Below, one piece after another: positions 34,560 through 42,755 of a DNA stretch of 64,000 nucleotides. The notes below the pieces were generated by a model. It had not been told where the DNA came from. It was given only the letters and a program-made list of their open reading frames with translations, and made no database searches. Origin of the DNA: Sphingomonas sp. LaA6.9 (GTDB lineage: Bacteria > Pseudomonadota > Alphaproteobacteria > Sphingomonadales > Sphingomonadaceae); contig NZ_JAKVIO010000019.1 in assembly GCF_022601895.1 (NCBI RefSeq), forward strand, positions 1 through 64,000. Direction: 5' to 3'. The position numbers and the translations under genes were made by a program. Each line of letters begins with the position of its first letter. Within the stretch, counting starts at the first letter, position 1.

Positions 34560-36662
34560 TCACCCGCTTGCCGGTGGCGGCTTCTTGTCCTTGTCCGGGT
34601 CCTCGGGATCGTCGGCGGAGGCCTCCGGGAATCTGGTGAGGGCGAGGAACCAGTCGAACGAAACGGTCGCTTCCAGCACTTCGTGCCAGTAGCGGGGGTT
34701 GCGGAACGGCAGATAGACATCGTTCCTCGTCTTCGAGTTCTCGGCCAGATAACCTTTCTGGATATAGAGCTTGTTGTTGAGATCCTTGTCATCGTCCGCG
34801 GCAAGAGGGACTTTCACGACCGTGCCGAACGGCAGGCCCATGTAAAGCGCGAGATCGACCTGGCAGTCGACATCGACCACGTGCTTCTTCGCCTTGTTCC
34901 GGCAGTGCGCAAAGAAGCTGTAGGTGCCGTCGACACGGCAGGTGAGCTTCCCGGCGAGCCACGTCACATCGCGCCCCACCGGCTCGCTGGTCACCGGCCT
35001 GACCTTGGGCGCGGGCAGCGTGAATATCTTCTCGCCCTCACGCACCCTGAACGATGGGCCCGGCTCGGACTCGAGACCGCAGATATATTGCACCGCATAG
35101 AGGCTCTCGCCCTCGCGCAACGGTTCGGTGGTCGGCACCTGGCCGCTATGCGGATCGACATGGCCCGAGCCGATTTCCTGAATGCCGTCGCGCCTGACGA
35201 AGATCCTGACGAACGCCCCGGGCAGCGCCTCGACCGTGACATGCCACTGCGTGGCGAAGGCGAAGACCACCCATACCGGCTGCGGCGGGGGCAGCGCGTC
35301 GACACGCACGGGCGCGATCGATCGAAGCGGCGGACCGCCGCACCGCACCACCTCGCCATAAATATCGTCACCCTCCACGAGATAGGGCGAAACCTCGAGC
35401 GCGATGGTCGAGCCCGGGCACCATGTGAACGGCGCCAGTTCCCGTTCGCCCGATGGACCTCGCGCAATGACGCGCACGAGCGATCCCGGCGTCATGCTGT
35501 AGAGCCGGACTACGCGCGCGCATTTGAACAACGGATCCGCCACACGCGGCGGTTCAACGAAGGTTGGGCCTTCGACGGTCGTGGTGCCGGCGCCGCTCAC
35601 CTTGCCGCATGTGCCCTGCGTCACGCTGATGGGCGTATCCTCTGCCATCGGTGCGAGCTCGAAGCTGTGGCTCGACCCGATCGTCGGCGCCTTGGCGCGA
35701 TAGATCGTACCGCCCACATCGATCGACAGGTCGGCGCCGGGCTTCAGATCGTCGATATGGAGGAAGGACGATCCGCCGCAAGGCGGATGCGGGATCGGGA
35801 CAGGCGGCACCTGCACTGGCCCGAAACCGACGGTCGTCGCGTCCGATTCAGCGACACCGCAGCGATCGCCGACCGCCTGAAGCACCGTGAGCCGACCGCC
35901 ATCGGGATTGAGTCGAGACTGGAGAATGAAGCTCAGGGCCTCGAGGTCGAAGAGCGACTTCTCGACGATACCGTCCTCGACCTGAACGACCGTGACCTCG
36001 GCGCCATCGACGATATTGCGGATGACCACATTGGCGTCGCAACCCATCGGCATGGGCTCGCCAATGATCGGAGACGGCAACTGGCCCTTGCCCGATACCG
36101 GCAGTGGCTTGACCGGCACGATGATCACCGGTGGCGACCCTGCAGGGACGGGCGCGCCTGCGGGCGCCTGCTGCCGGATCGAGATGTCGACCTCGGATGC
36201 GGGCAAGGGCTGCGTGAACTGAAGCCTCGCCACGCCTTCGTGCGCACGCCCGGTGCCATAGGGCCCGCCGGCGTCGAAAACGGTGACCTCGGCGCCCGGA
36301 ACGGCGCCTTGGATCCACAGTGCCCGGCCGCAGGTGAAGATGCGGCTGCGCACCCAAAGCGGTGGCAGGGACGCGTAGTTTATGGGTGGCGAGCCGACGG
36401 TGATCGCAAGGCTGGGCTGCGTCCATCCGCTGCTCTCGCCCAGATGCTGGAAGGCAAAGAGCTGCGCGCCCGGCGTCAGGCTGACGCCGGCGAGGAGCGG
36501 CAGACGGTCACGGCCACCACCGGCGGTTTCGCTGAGCACGAGCCGGCCAGCCGGACCACCTTCACGGACATCGACTTTCGCGCCCGAAAGCGCGTCTTCA
36601 ATCAGCAGCGTCGCGCTCCAACTCGAAACCGGACCGACGATACGAGGCACGCACAGCGGCAT
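34560..36662 (-). CDS. 700-residue protein with six Ig-like repeats, function unknown
   Basis: The start ATG at 36662 has GGGGAGA close upstream. No signal peptide or membrane helix is visible. I count six units of about 90-105 residues sharing a strand-turn pattern: LIEDALSGAKVDVREGG, LWIQGAVPGAEVTVFDAGG, VVIRNIVDGAEVTVVQVEDG, LHIDDLKPGADLSIDVGG, VRLYSMTPGSLVRVIARGPSG, VTVEALPGAFVRIFVRRDG. This resembles small beta-sandwich (Ig-like) domains. Many units contain a Cys in the following strand. The last ~150 residues (VDVDCQVDLALYMGLPFGTV onwards) differ and end in an acidic, Pro-rich tail. No enzyme motif is visible. It stands alone beside a decayed region. Confidence 0.72.
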   Translation of the reverse strand: MPLCVPRIVGPVSSWSATLLIEDALSGAKVDVREGGPAGRLVLSETAGGGRDRLPLLAGVSLTPGAQLFAFQHLGESSGWTQPSLAITVGSPPINYASLPPLWVRSRIFTCGRALWIQGAVPGAEVTVFDAGGPYGTGRAHEGVARLQFTQPLPASEVDISIRQQAPAGAPVPAGSPPVIIVPVKPLPVSGKGQLPSPIIGEPMPMGCDANVVIRNIVDGAEVTVVQVEDGIVEKSLFDLEALSFILQSRLNPDGGRLTVLQAVGDRCGVAESDATTVGFGPVQVPPVPIPHPPCGGSSFLHIDDLKPGADLSIDVGGTIYRAKAPTIGSSHSFELAPMAEDTPISVTQGTCGKVSGAGTTTVEGPTFVEPPRVADPLFKCARVVRLYSMTPGSLVRVIARGPSGERELAPFTWCPGSTIALEVSPYLVEGDDIYGEVVRCGGPPLRSIAPVRVDALPPPQPVWVVFAFATQWHVTVEALPGAFVRIFVRRDGIQEIGSGHVDPHSGQVPTTEPLREGESLYAVQYICGLESEPGPSFRVREGEKIFTLPAPKVRPVTSEPVGRDVTWLAGKLTCRVDGTYSFFAHCRNKAKKHVVDVDCQVDLALYMGLPFGTVVKVPLAADDDKDLNNKLYIQKGYLAENSKTRNDVYLPFRNPRYWHEVLEATVSFDWFLALTRFPEASADDPEDPDKDKKPPPASG

Positions 36663-37198
36663 CTCAGGTCTCCCCGATCAGAACATGCAAAAAAGCTCTC
36701 GGGCAGCGCCCGCGAACATCGTTCGACCCGCTATTATGTCATGGACTCCAGCCACGCTCGCCCGTCTTCTAGCAGCTATTGTGCTGACAGAATTTGAGAT
36801 TTCTCGGGTGCTACGAGCTGCGCGGGCAAATTGCGAATGCCGGCCTGCGGCTTGCCATGGGATACCCGTTTAGCATGTTGATTACGCCAAAAGTCGAGGA
36901 TCGCGGTCGGGCAGCTCGCTCCGCCAGGTTTGCCATTCCGGACGCATATTCTCACGCCCGAAAGCGGGCATCCATGTCTGGACAAGTATATTTCATTCTC
37001 CCGAGTGGCGGCCCCTGATCGGTCTCTCAACGCCCTCCCACCAATCAACGCCGCCTGGACGCTACCGCTTTATTATTACAGCGTTATCTTTAATCCGCCG
37101 CCGGTCTGTCACTATCTCGTCGTCAGCACGTCATTCGCCCAGTGCAGTGGCGCCGCAACGATTCACGCACGCTTGAATCGCACAAGGGGAAATAAGAA
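36663..37198. promoter_or_regulatory. Divergent gene-free region before the TonB receptor
   Basis: A 536-bp gap between the 700-residue unknown gene and the TonB receptor. The stretch 37060-37110 is AT-rich and is the most probable promoter zone for the receptor. No clear palindrome was recognised. Confidence 0.45.
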
Positions 37199-39496
37199 AT
37201 GAATCGTTGCATAGGCTTGGTCACCCTCCTTCTGTGCGGCACCGCTGCACCCGCTCTTGCCCAACCGGTCCAGGAAGCTGCAGACGCCACTTCGGAAGCT
37301 GGCGAAGGGATCATCGTCACCGCGCAGAAGATCGAGCAGCGCGTGATCGACGTGCCCATCACCGTTTCGGCGGTCAGTGCAGCACGGATGAAGGAACTCG
37401 GCGTGTCGGACCTCGATGAGCTGTCCAACTATATTCCCGGCCTCAACATTCAGGAGCAGAGTGCCAATAATCCCGGCATCGTCATCCGCGGTATCACCTC
37501 GGACAGCGGCTCCGCGCAGCAGGCGCCGCGGGTGACGCTCTATTACAACGGCGTCGATATCTCGCGCTCGCGCGGTTCGTATCAGGACATCTACGACGTC
37601 GAACGAATCGAGGTCATCAAGGGGCCGCAGGCGACCCTGTTCGGCACCGCATCCGCGGTCGGCGCAATCAGCATCATTTCCGCGCGGCCGAAGCCCGGTC
37701 TTTCCGGCGAAGTCTATGCCAGCTACGGCAATTATGACGCCAGCGTCCTTGGGGGCTTCCTGAATGCCGGATCGGACAAGGTCGCCGGCCGCGTCGCCTT
37801 TGCCTGGAAGAAGCGTGACGGCTATGTCACCAATCTTGCTCCCGATCAGGACGACCTCTACCGGCAGGACCAGCTCGGCATCCGCGGGTCGCTGCGGTTC
37901 ACGCCCAGCGACGCGCTCACCGCCGACATCATCTTCACCTATGACCGGCAGCGCAATTCGGGCACGCCCTTCATTTCGGGCAGCCTGCCGACCACTGCAG
38001 GCCCGGCAAATCCGTTTGGCCCGGCCCATCTGGGCGGCTCGCCCGTGTCGGCGACGGCGCTGGGCGGCGACAAGCTCGGCCTGACCCGCGACGTCTATGA
38101 CGCCAATGTCACGCTAAGCTGGGACTTCGCCGATGGCTGGACGCTGACGACGGTCAACGGCTACCGGGATTTCAACAGCAACGAGTTGTTCGACGCCGAC
38201 GGTTCGGCCGCCTGGTATCTGGAGTTTGCCGAGAAAGCCGTAGGCTGGCAGGCAAGCCACGAAACGCGCTTTGCCTATTCGTCGGACAATTTTCGCGGTT
38301 CCTTCGGCTGGAATCTGTTCCGCGAAAAGAGCTTTCAGCGCGTGCCCTTCTCCACCGAGGAAGGCACCTATCTGCAGTGTGCCGCGCGCCTCATCCCCGG
38401 TCTGCCCTGCATCAACAGCGCCGGCGTGGTGACGGCCGCACAGGCGACCGCGCTGCTCACCGGCGGCGCCGCCACCGTCATCCCCTACAGCTCGGTGTTC
38501 GAGAATCAGGGGAAGAACGACAGCTACTCGATGTTCTTTGACGGCACCTGGATCGCCACACCTTCGCTGGAACTTACGGCGGGCATCCGTGCGCTGATCG
38601 AAAAGCGCCGCTCGGGCTTCATCGCCAGTGCTCCCAATTCGGTCATCAGCCGCGCGCCGCTCATCCCCGGCCAGGTCGATACCGGCGGGCGCACATTCCG
38701 CACGGAAGACAGCTTCCAGGCATTCCTGCCGCGCTTTAACCTGCTCTATCGCTTTTCGTCCGACGTGAACGCCTTTGCGACCGTGTCGAAGGGGCGCCGA
38801 TCGCCCACGGTGAACCTGGGGGCAGTGCGTGTGGCGGGCGTCGTCATGCCGAACAACCAGTTGGTGGAAGAGGAAAATGTCTGGAACTATGAAGCCGGTC
38901 TGAAAGGCGCGACCGGCATCCTCTCCGGTTCGCTCGGCGTCTATTACCAGAAGTACGACAATTTCCAGGTAAGCGTGACTGGGACCGACGGCATAACCCG
39001 CGCCGTCAGCGCAGGGTCCGCCAGCAATCTGGGCGTAGAAGCCGAGGCGCAGATCCAGCCGACGAACTGGCTCAATATCTTCGCCAACATCGGCTATATC
39101 GACGGCGGCATCGACGACAAGGCGGCAAACGGCCGCTTTGCGGGCAACAAGTTCCGCCTCCAGCCCGAGGTGCAGGGCGCGGCGGGCTTCACCATCGACG
39201 CACCGATCAGCGACAGCGTCCGTTTCTTCGCGACGCCCACCGTCACCTACCGTAGCCGCATCTTCTTTGAAGTGCCCAACAATCCGCTGATCAGCCAGAA
39301 GGCCGTGACCCTGGTCAACCTGCGCGCAGGTGTCGCTTTTGCTGACGACCGCATTGAGATTGCCGGCTTCGCGCGCAACCTTACCGACGAGGATTATCTG
39401 CTTGATGCGGGTAACACCGGTGGCGGCTTCGGCATCCCAACCTTCATCCCCGCCGAACCGCGCTTCTACGGTGTACAGCTGACCGGCCGCTTCTGA
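37199..39496 (+). CDS. TonB-dependent outer-membrane receptor (with PhoD partner)
   Basis: A 765-residue active-transport barrel. A signal peptide (TLLLCGTAAPALAQP) is followed by a TonB-box-like stretch (EGIIVTAQKIEQ). The plug domain runs from VIDVPITVSAVSAARM to AVGAISIISARPKPG, and the 22-strand barrel ends in the C-terminal aromatic signature VQLTGRF. AGGGGAAAT precedes the ATG. It is followed after 24 bp by a secreted PhoD-type phosphatase, which suggests uptake of phosphate esters or products of their hydrolysis. The substrate is otherwise unknown. Confidence 0.93.
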   Translation: MNRCIGLVTLLLCGTAAPALAQPVQEAADATSEAGEGIIVTAQKIEQRVIDVPITVSAVSAARMKELGVSDLDELSNYIPGLNIQEQSANNPGIVIRGITSDSGSAQQAPRVTLYYNGVDISRSRGSYQDIYDVERIEVIKGPQATLFGTASAVGAISIISARPKPGLSGEVYASYGNYDASVLGGFLNAGSDKVAGRVAFAWKKRDGYVTNLAPDQDDLYRQDQLGIRGSLRFTPSDALTADIIFTYDRQRNSGTPFISGSLPTTAGPANPFGPAHLGGSPVSATALGGDKLGLTRDVYDANVTLSWDFADGWTLTTVNGYRDFNSNELFDADGSAAWYLEFAEKAVGWQASHETRFAYSSDNFRGSFGWNLFREKSFQRVPFSTEEGTYLQCAARLIPGLPCINSAGVVTAAQATALLTGGAATVIPYSSVFENQGKNDSYSMFFDGTWIATPSLELTAGIRALIEKRRSGFIASAPNSVISRAPLIPGQVDTGGRTFRTEDSFQAFLPRFNLLYRFSSDVNAFATVSKGRRSPTVNLGAVRVAGVVMPNNQLVEEENVWNYEAGLKGATGILSGSLGVYYQKYDNFQVSVTGTDGITRAVSAGSASNLGVEAEAQIQPTNWLNIFANIGYIDGGIDDKAANGRFAGNKFRLQPEVQGAAGFTIDAPISDSVRFFATPTVTYRSRIFFEVPNNPLISQKAVTLVNLRAGVAFADDRIEIAGFARNLTDEDYLLDAGNTGGGFGIPTFIPAEPRFYGVQLTGRF

Positions 39497-39520
39497 TCAC
39501 GCCGCCAGGAGAACGATGAC

Positions 39521-41161
39521 ATGACCTTCCCGATCGACCGCCGCCTGCTGATCAAGGGCAGCATGCTGGGCCTTGGCGCGCTGGCAATCCCGGGCGCGGC
39601 CGCGGTGCTCTCCGCAAGCGGCTTCACGCATGGCGTGGCCAGCGGCGAACCCTCGGCCAGTTCGGTGCTGCTCTGGACGCGCTTCGTCGCTGCAAATGAC
39701 ACAAGGTTGCGCTGCGAAGTCGCCGCCGACAGCCGCTTTACGAATGTGATTGGTGGCGGCGACCTGACCGCGCGCGGGGAGGCTGACCATACGGCCAAAC
39801 TCACCGTCACCGGCCTGCGGCCCGGCCAATGGTATTTCTACCGTTTCATCGCGCCCGATGGCAGCATGAGCACCGTTGGCCGCACGCGAACCTTGCCGGA
39901 CGGTGATGTAGCGCGCTTCGGTCTCGCGCTCTTCTCCTGCTCAAACCTGCCCTTCGGGTGGTTCAACGCCTATGGCCACGTGGCGCAGCGCAGCGACGTT
40001 GACCTCGTCGTCCATTGTGGTGACTATCTCTACGAATATCCCGTCGGCACCTATCCCAGCGCAAAGGACGCGCTACCCGGCCGCCTGGTCCAGCCGAGTA
40101 GCGAGATGGTGACCCTGGCCGACTATCGCCTGCGCCATGCCTGCTACCGGCTCGACCCCGATCTGCAGCGCCTTCACGCCCTGTTCCCGATGATCGCGCA
40201 ATGGGACGATCATGAACTGACCAATGACGCCTGGGAAAATGGCGCGGAAAATCACCAGCCCGAAACCGAAGGCGACTGGGCGACACGCAAGGCGGTGGCC
40301 GAGCGCGTCTATCGCGAATGGATGCCGGTTTCGGAGGCTGCATACAGCAGTTACGAGATCGGGTCGCTGGCGACGCTTTTCCGTCTCGAAACCCGCGTCA
40401 CCGGCCGCACCAAACAGCTTGAATTGTCCGATGCGCTGGCCGGTAGGGGTGACATGGCAAAGGCGCTGGCGGAGTTCCGTGACGGACCCTGGAGCGCTGC
40501 GGACCGCTCGCTGATGGGCAAGACCCAGGAAAAGTGGCTCTACGACGGCCTCGCCGCATCGACCCGCAAGGGCACGGCATGGCAGATCATCGCGCAGCAA
40601 CTGGTGATGGGTAACGGGCGCTTCCCTGCACAGGCGATTGACTGGGTGCCCGCCTCGGCCCCTGATTATGTGCGTCAGCGCACGGAAGCGGGCGTCGCCG
40701 CATCAAGCGCGGGCCTGCCCTACAACCTTGACGCATGGGACGGTTATCCCGCCGCACGCACGCGACTTTACGAAGCGGCGCTGGCGGCGGACGCGAACAT
40801 GGTCGTTCTCTCGGGCGACAGCCACAATGCCTGGGGCTATGACCTGGGTGACAAGGGCAGCAATGGCAAGCGGATCGCGACGGGCGTGGAGTTCGCAGGG
40901 CACAGCGTCACCTCGCCGGGCTTTGAAGCCTATGTGCCCGCTGTCGCACCGGCAGACGTCGCGAAGGCGCTGAAAGACACCAACCCCGACCTGATCTTCA
41001 GCGATACCAGCCGTCGCGGCTATGTCTCTCTGGAGATCAGCCCTGCGACAGTGACCGGTGCATGGCACTTCATGGCCGATATCCGCAGCCGCAGCACTGC
41101 CCTTGCCGAAACGCGGCAGATGCGCGTCCGGAAGGGACAGCGGACACTGGAAGCGATCTGA
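39521..41161 (+). CDS. PhoD-like alkaline phosphatase/phosphodiesterase
   Basis: A 546-residue metallophosphatase exported by Tat (DRRLLIKGSMLGLGALAIPGAA). An N-terminal fibronectin-like domain (FTHGVASGEPSASSVLLWTR) is followed by the catalytic domain. Metal-ligand segments are LFSCSN, VVHCGDYLYEYP, QWDDHELTND and LSGDSHNAWGYDL. The family cleaves phosphomono- and diesters at the cell surface using Fe/Ca centres. It lies 24 bp after the TonB receptor gene, with AGGAGAACG upstream, so co-transcription is likely. Confidence 0.93.
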   Translation: MTFPIDRRLLIKGSMLGLGALAIPGAAAVLSASGFTHGVASGEPSASSVLLWTRFVAANDTRLRCEVAADSRFTNVIGGGDLTARGEADHTAKLTVTGLRPGQWYFYRFIAPDGSMSTVGRTRTLPDGDVARFGLALFSCSNLPFGWFNAYGHVAQRSDVDLVVHCGDYLYEYPVGTYPSAKDALPGRLVQPSSEMVTLADYRLRHACYRLDPDLQRLHALFPMIAQWDDHELTNDAWENGAENHQPETEGDWATRKAVAERVYREWMPVSEAAYSSYEIGSLATLFRLETRVTGRTKQLELSDALAGRGDMAKALAEFRDGPWSAADRSLMGKTQEKWLYDGLAASTRKGTAWQIIAQQLVMGNGRFPAQAIDWVPASAPDYVRQRTEAGVAASSAGLPYNLDAWDGYPAARTRLYEAALAADANMVVLSGDSHNAWGYDLGDKGSNGKRIATGVEFAGHSVTSPGFEAYVPAVAPADVAKALKDTNPDLIFSDTSRRGYVSLEISPATVTGAWHFMADIRSRSTALAETRQMRVRKGQRTLEAI

Positions 41162-41182
41162 GCGTTTGCCAGTATCCAGGGG

Positions 41183-41217
41183 TTCCAAAGTTTACGATTC
41201 GCGTCTCAAGGCAAACT
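41183..41217 (+). terminator. Inverted repeat after phoD-like gene
   Basis: The arms CAAAGTTT and AAACTTTG enclose 19 bases and lie about 20 bp after the PhoD-like stop. A further AAACTTTGCCC copy follows at about 41254. The stem is AT-rich, so termination is plausible but weakly supported. Confidence 0.35.
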
Positions 41218-41251
41218 TTGCCCCGCCTCTGGAACGACGGCTTCCGACCAA

Positions 41252-41695
41252 CTAAACTTTGCCCTGCAAGGCGGCCGCAAACTCGGTCGGGCTTGGCGTT
41301 TCATCGAAGGATGGTGTTGATTTTGGAAGGGCAAGCCATCGCTGCTTGCGCTTCGCCCAAATATGAACCGCAGGGACGAGTTCGTCGCTGCGGTCCAGAG
41401 TGCCGGCGCGTAGAACCACCATGCCGGGAACTGCAGCATTACGATTGGCCAGCCGGGTCGAACAGGCAGCACCGGCAAGATGCTGCGAGGGGAAGCGTTC
41501 TCCGGCATCAATGGAAAATTCGCCAACTTCGCCTGTGATCTGCAGCAGCGCCTCCGGTAACAGAGCATTGATGGCAAAGGCGCTGCCGCTCCAGGTTTGG
41601 CAGTCATTGCAATGGCAGGCGTAGGTGACTGGCAGTTCTTCGACGGCCAGTTCGTATCGAATGGCCCCACAACGACAACCTCCTGTGATTGGCAT
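41252..41695 (-). CDS. GFA family (glutathione-dependent formaldehyde-activating-like) protein
   Basis: A 147-residue zinc protein of the CENP-V/GFA family. Zinc-binding cysteines are in GGCRCGAIRYEL (residues ~5-16) and in ACHCNDCQTWSGSAF (about 31-45), with a further Cys in LAGAACSTRLANRN. A central strand pair reads ALLPEALLQITGE. GFA domains are linked to glutathione or other thiol adducts, but most members have no proven substrate. It is convergent with the PhoD-like gene. Confidence 0.88.
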   Translation of the reverse strand: MPITGGCRCGAIRYELAVEELPVTYACHCNDCQTWSGSAFAINALLPEALLQITGEVGEFSIDAGERFPSQHLAGAACSTRLANRNAAVPGMVVLRAGTLDRSDELVPAVHIWAKRKQRWLALPKSTPSFDETPSPTEFAAALQGKV

Positions 41696-42020
41696 GCGAT
41701 TTCCTCAGTTGAATGGACGGAGCCCCGATAGCGCGGTCGGGTTTTTGGACAAGCGCCTACCAGACGTTCGGCCCTTCTGAACTGACAGCCGCACCGATGA
41801 TCCGCCTGCAGCAAATGCCGGGTTACTCGTTGAAAGAGATCGCACTGCATAAGGCAGCATATCGAGCAGGTGCGACTCCCCCGAGCGAACCGTGACTGTC
41901 TTGCAAAAAAAGACGGTCATACCGGAGGAGCGACGCGCGGATCTGTGCGCCGCACTCGAGTTTCTCAAGGGCGAGATCGCCTTTCGCCAATGTCGAGCCA
42001 GGCGCGCAGTCATTCAGCCC
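41696..42020. other. Short decayed region between GFA and TetR genes
   Basis: It contains the MerR-like remnant annotated at 41713-42000 and nothing else that I can support. Confidence 0.45.
41713..42000 (+). pseudogene. MerR-family regulator remnant
   Basis: One frame reads AYQTFGPSELTAAPMIRLQQ and then PGYSLKEIALH, which matches the second helix-turn segment of MerR proteins (Y-x-x-Y/F-G-P-x-E-L, then G-F/Y-S-L-x-E-I). After a frame change the sequence reads TVIPEERRADLCAALEFLKG, like the dimerisation helix. The first ~25 residues of a MerR protein and the C-terminus are absent. I interpret it as a degraded gene; the alignment is by eye only. Confidence 0.4.
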
Positions 42021-42614
42021 TCAAGGCTGCCGGGGTACGACCGCCAGAATCGCCCGGGCAGCGTCACGCATCAGGTCCTCGACGTCGAGATCGGGCTCCT
42101 CGAACGCCATTTCGATCGCGCCATAGCCGATTTCGACGACCAGCCGCATCTTGGCAAACAGCGTTGCGTGATCAGCACCGGGATTGGCGGCGAGTTCGGC
42201 CTCGGTAAGCACGCGCGCCATCTCGCGATGGGAATCAATGCGGATATGTTCAAGCGCCGGTACTGCGCGCAGGATGCGCATCACCCAGTGTCCTCCCGGG
42301 AAACCACGCGTCACGTCCACATGCGCGATCAGCATCGCCGCGATACCCTCGGCATTCTGATCAGCATCGATCGGCACCAGTGCGTTCTGCGCATCCATGA
42401 GCCGCTTTCCGAGCGTGCCAAGCACGTCGTACTTGTCGTGGAAATAGTGATAGAAGGTCGGCGGAGTGAGCCCGGCACGCTCAGCGATCAGATTGGTCGA
42501 AATGCGCTCGATGCCGACCTCGGCGACAAGCTCGCCGGCCGCAGCCAGCAGCTTTTCATAGGTGGCGCGTGCGCGCGGCTGGCTTGGTATGTGTTTGGCC
42601 GTCGCCGTCGTCAT
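42021..42614 (-). CDS. TetR family repressor of the TonB/lactone-oxidase-like operon
   Basis: A 197-residue TetR regulator starting MTTATAKHIPSQPRARATYE. An upstream in-frame ATG at 42698 would add 28 residues that overlap the promoter zone, so 42614 is preferred. The helix-turn-helix reads ISTNLIAERAGLTPPTFYHYFHDKYDVL (segment ISTNLIAERAGLTPPTFYHY plus FHDKYDVL). It is divergent from the TonB receptor gene and a perfect palindrome lies between them, so repression of that operon is likely. The effector is unknown. Confidence 0.9.
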   Translation of the reverse strand: MTTATAKHIPSQPRARATYEKLLAAAGELVAEVGIERISTNLIAERAGLTPPTFYHYFHDKYDVLGTLGKRLMDAQNALVPIDADQNAEGIAAMLIAHVDVTRGFPGGHWVMRILRAVPALEHIRIDSHREMARVLTEAELAANPGADHATLFAKMRLVVEIGYGAIEMAFEEPDLDVEDLMRDAARAILAVVPRQP

Positions 42615-42691
42615 GCTCGCGTCATTCCCGGTATCTTTAACTGACTTCGCGCCCCTCATAGCGCGGTGCCTCCGCCCCTGCATCCACCCGC

Positions 42692-42726
42692 TTGACAAGA
42701 TATAGCCATCGCTACAGTCTAGCGAT
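42692..42726 (+). promoter_or_regulatory. Promoter with TetR-type operator
   Basis: A TTGACA -35-like hexamer (42692-42697) is followed by the perfect inverted repeat ATCGCTA-CAGTC-TAGCGAT (42708-42726). The repeat covers the place where the -10 would lie, 30 bp before the receptor GTG. Binding there would block the divergent promoter, the classical arrangement for a TetR repressor. Confidence 0.65.
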
Positions 42727-42755
42727 AACTAGATAATATCAAAGGGGGAGTAGGC

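Noticed and set aside
34683-36797. 704-codon open frame opposite the 700-residue protein
   Set aside because: Arg/His/Asp-rich composition typical of an antisense shadow. The minus-strand frame has a better start site and coherent repeated domains.
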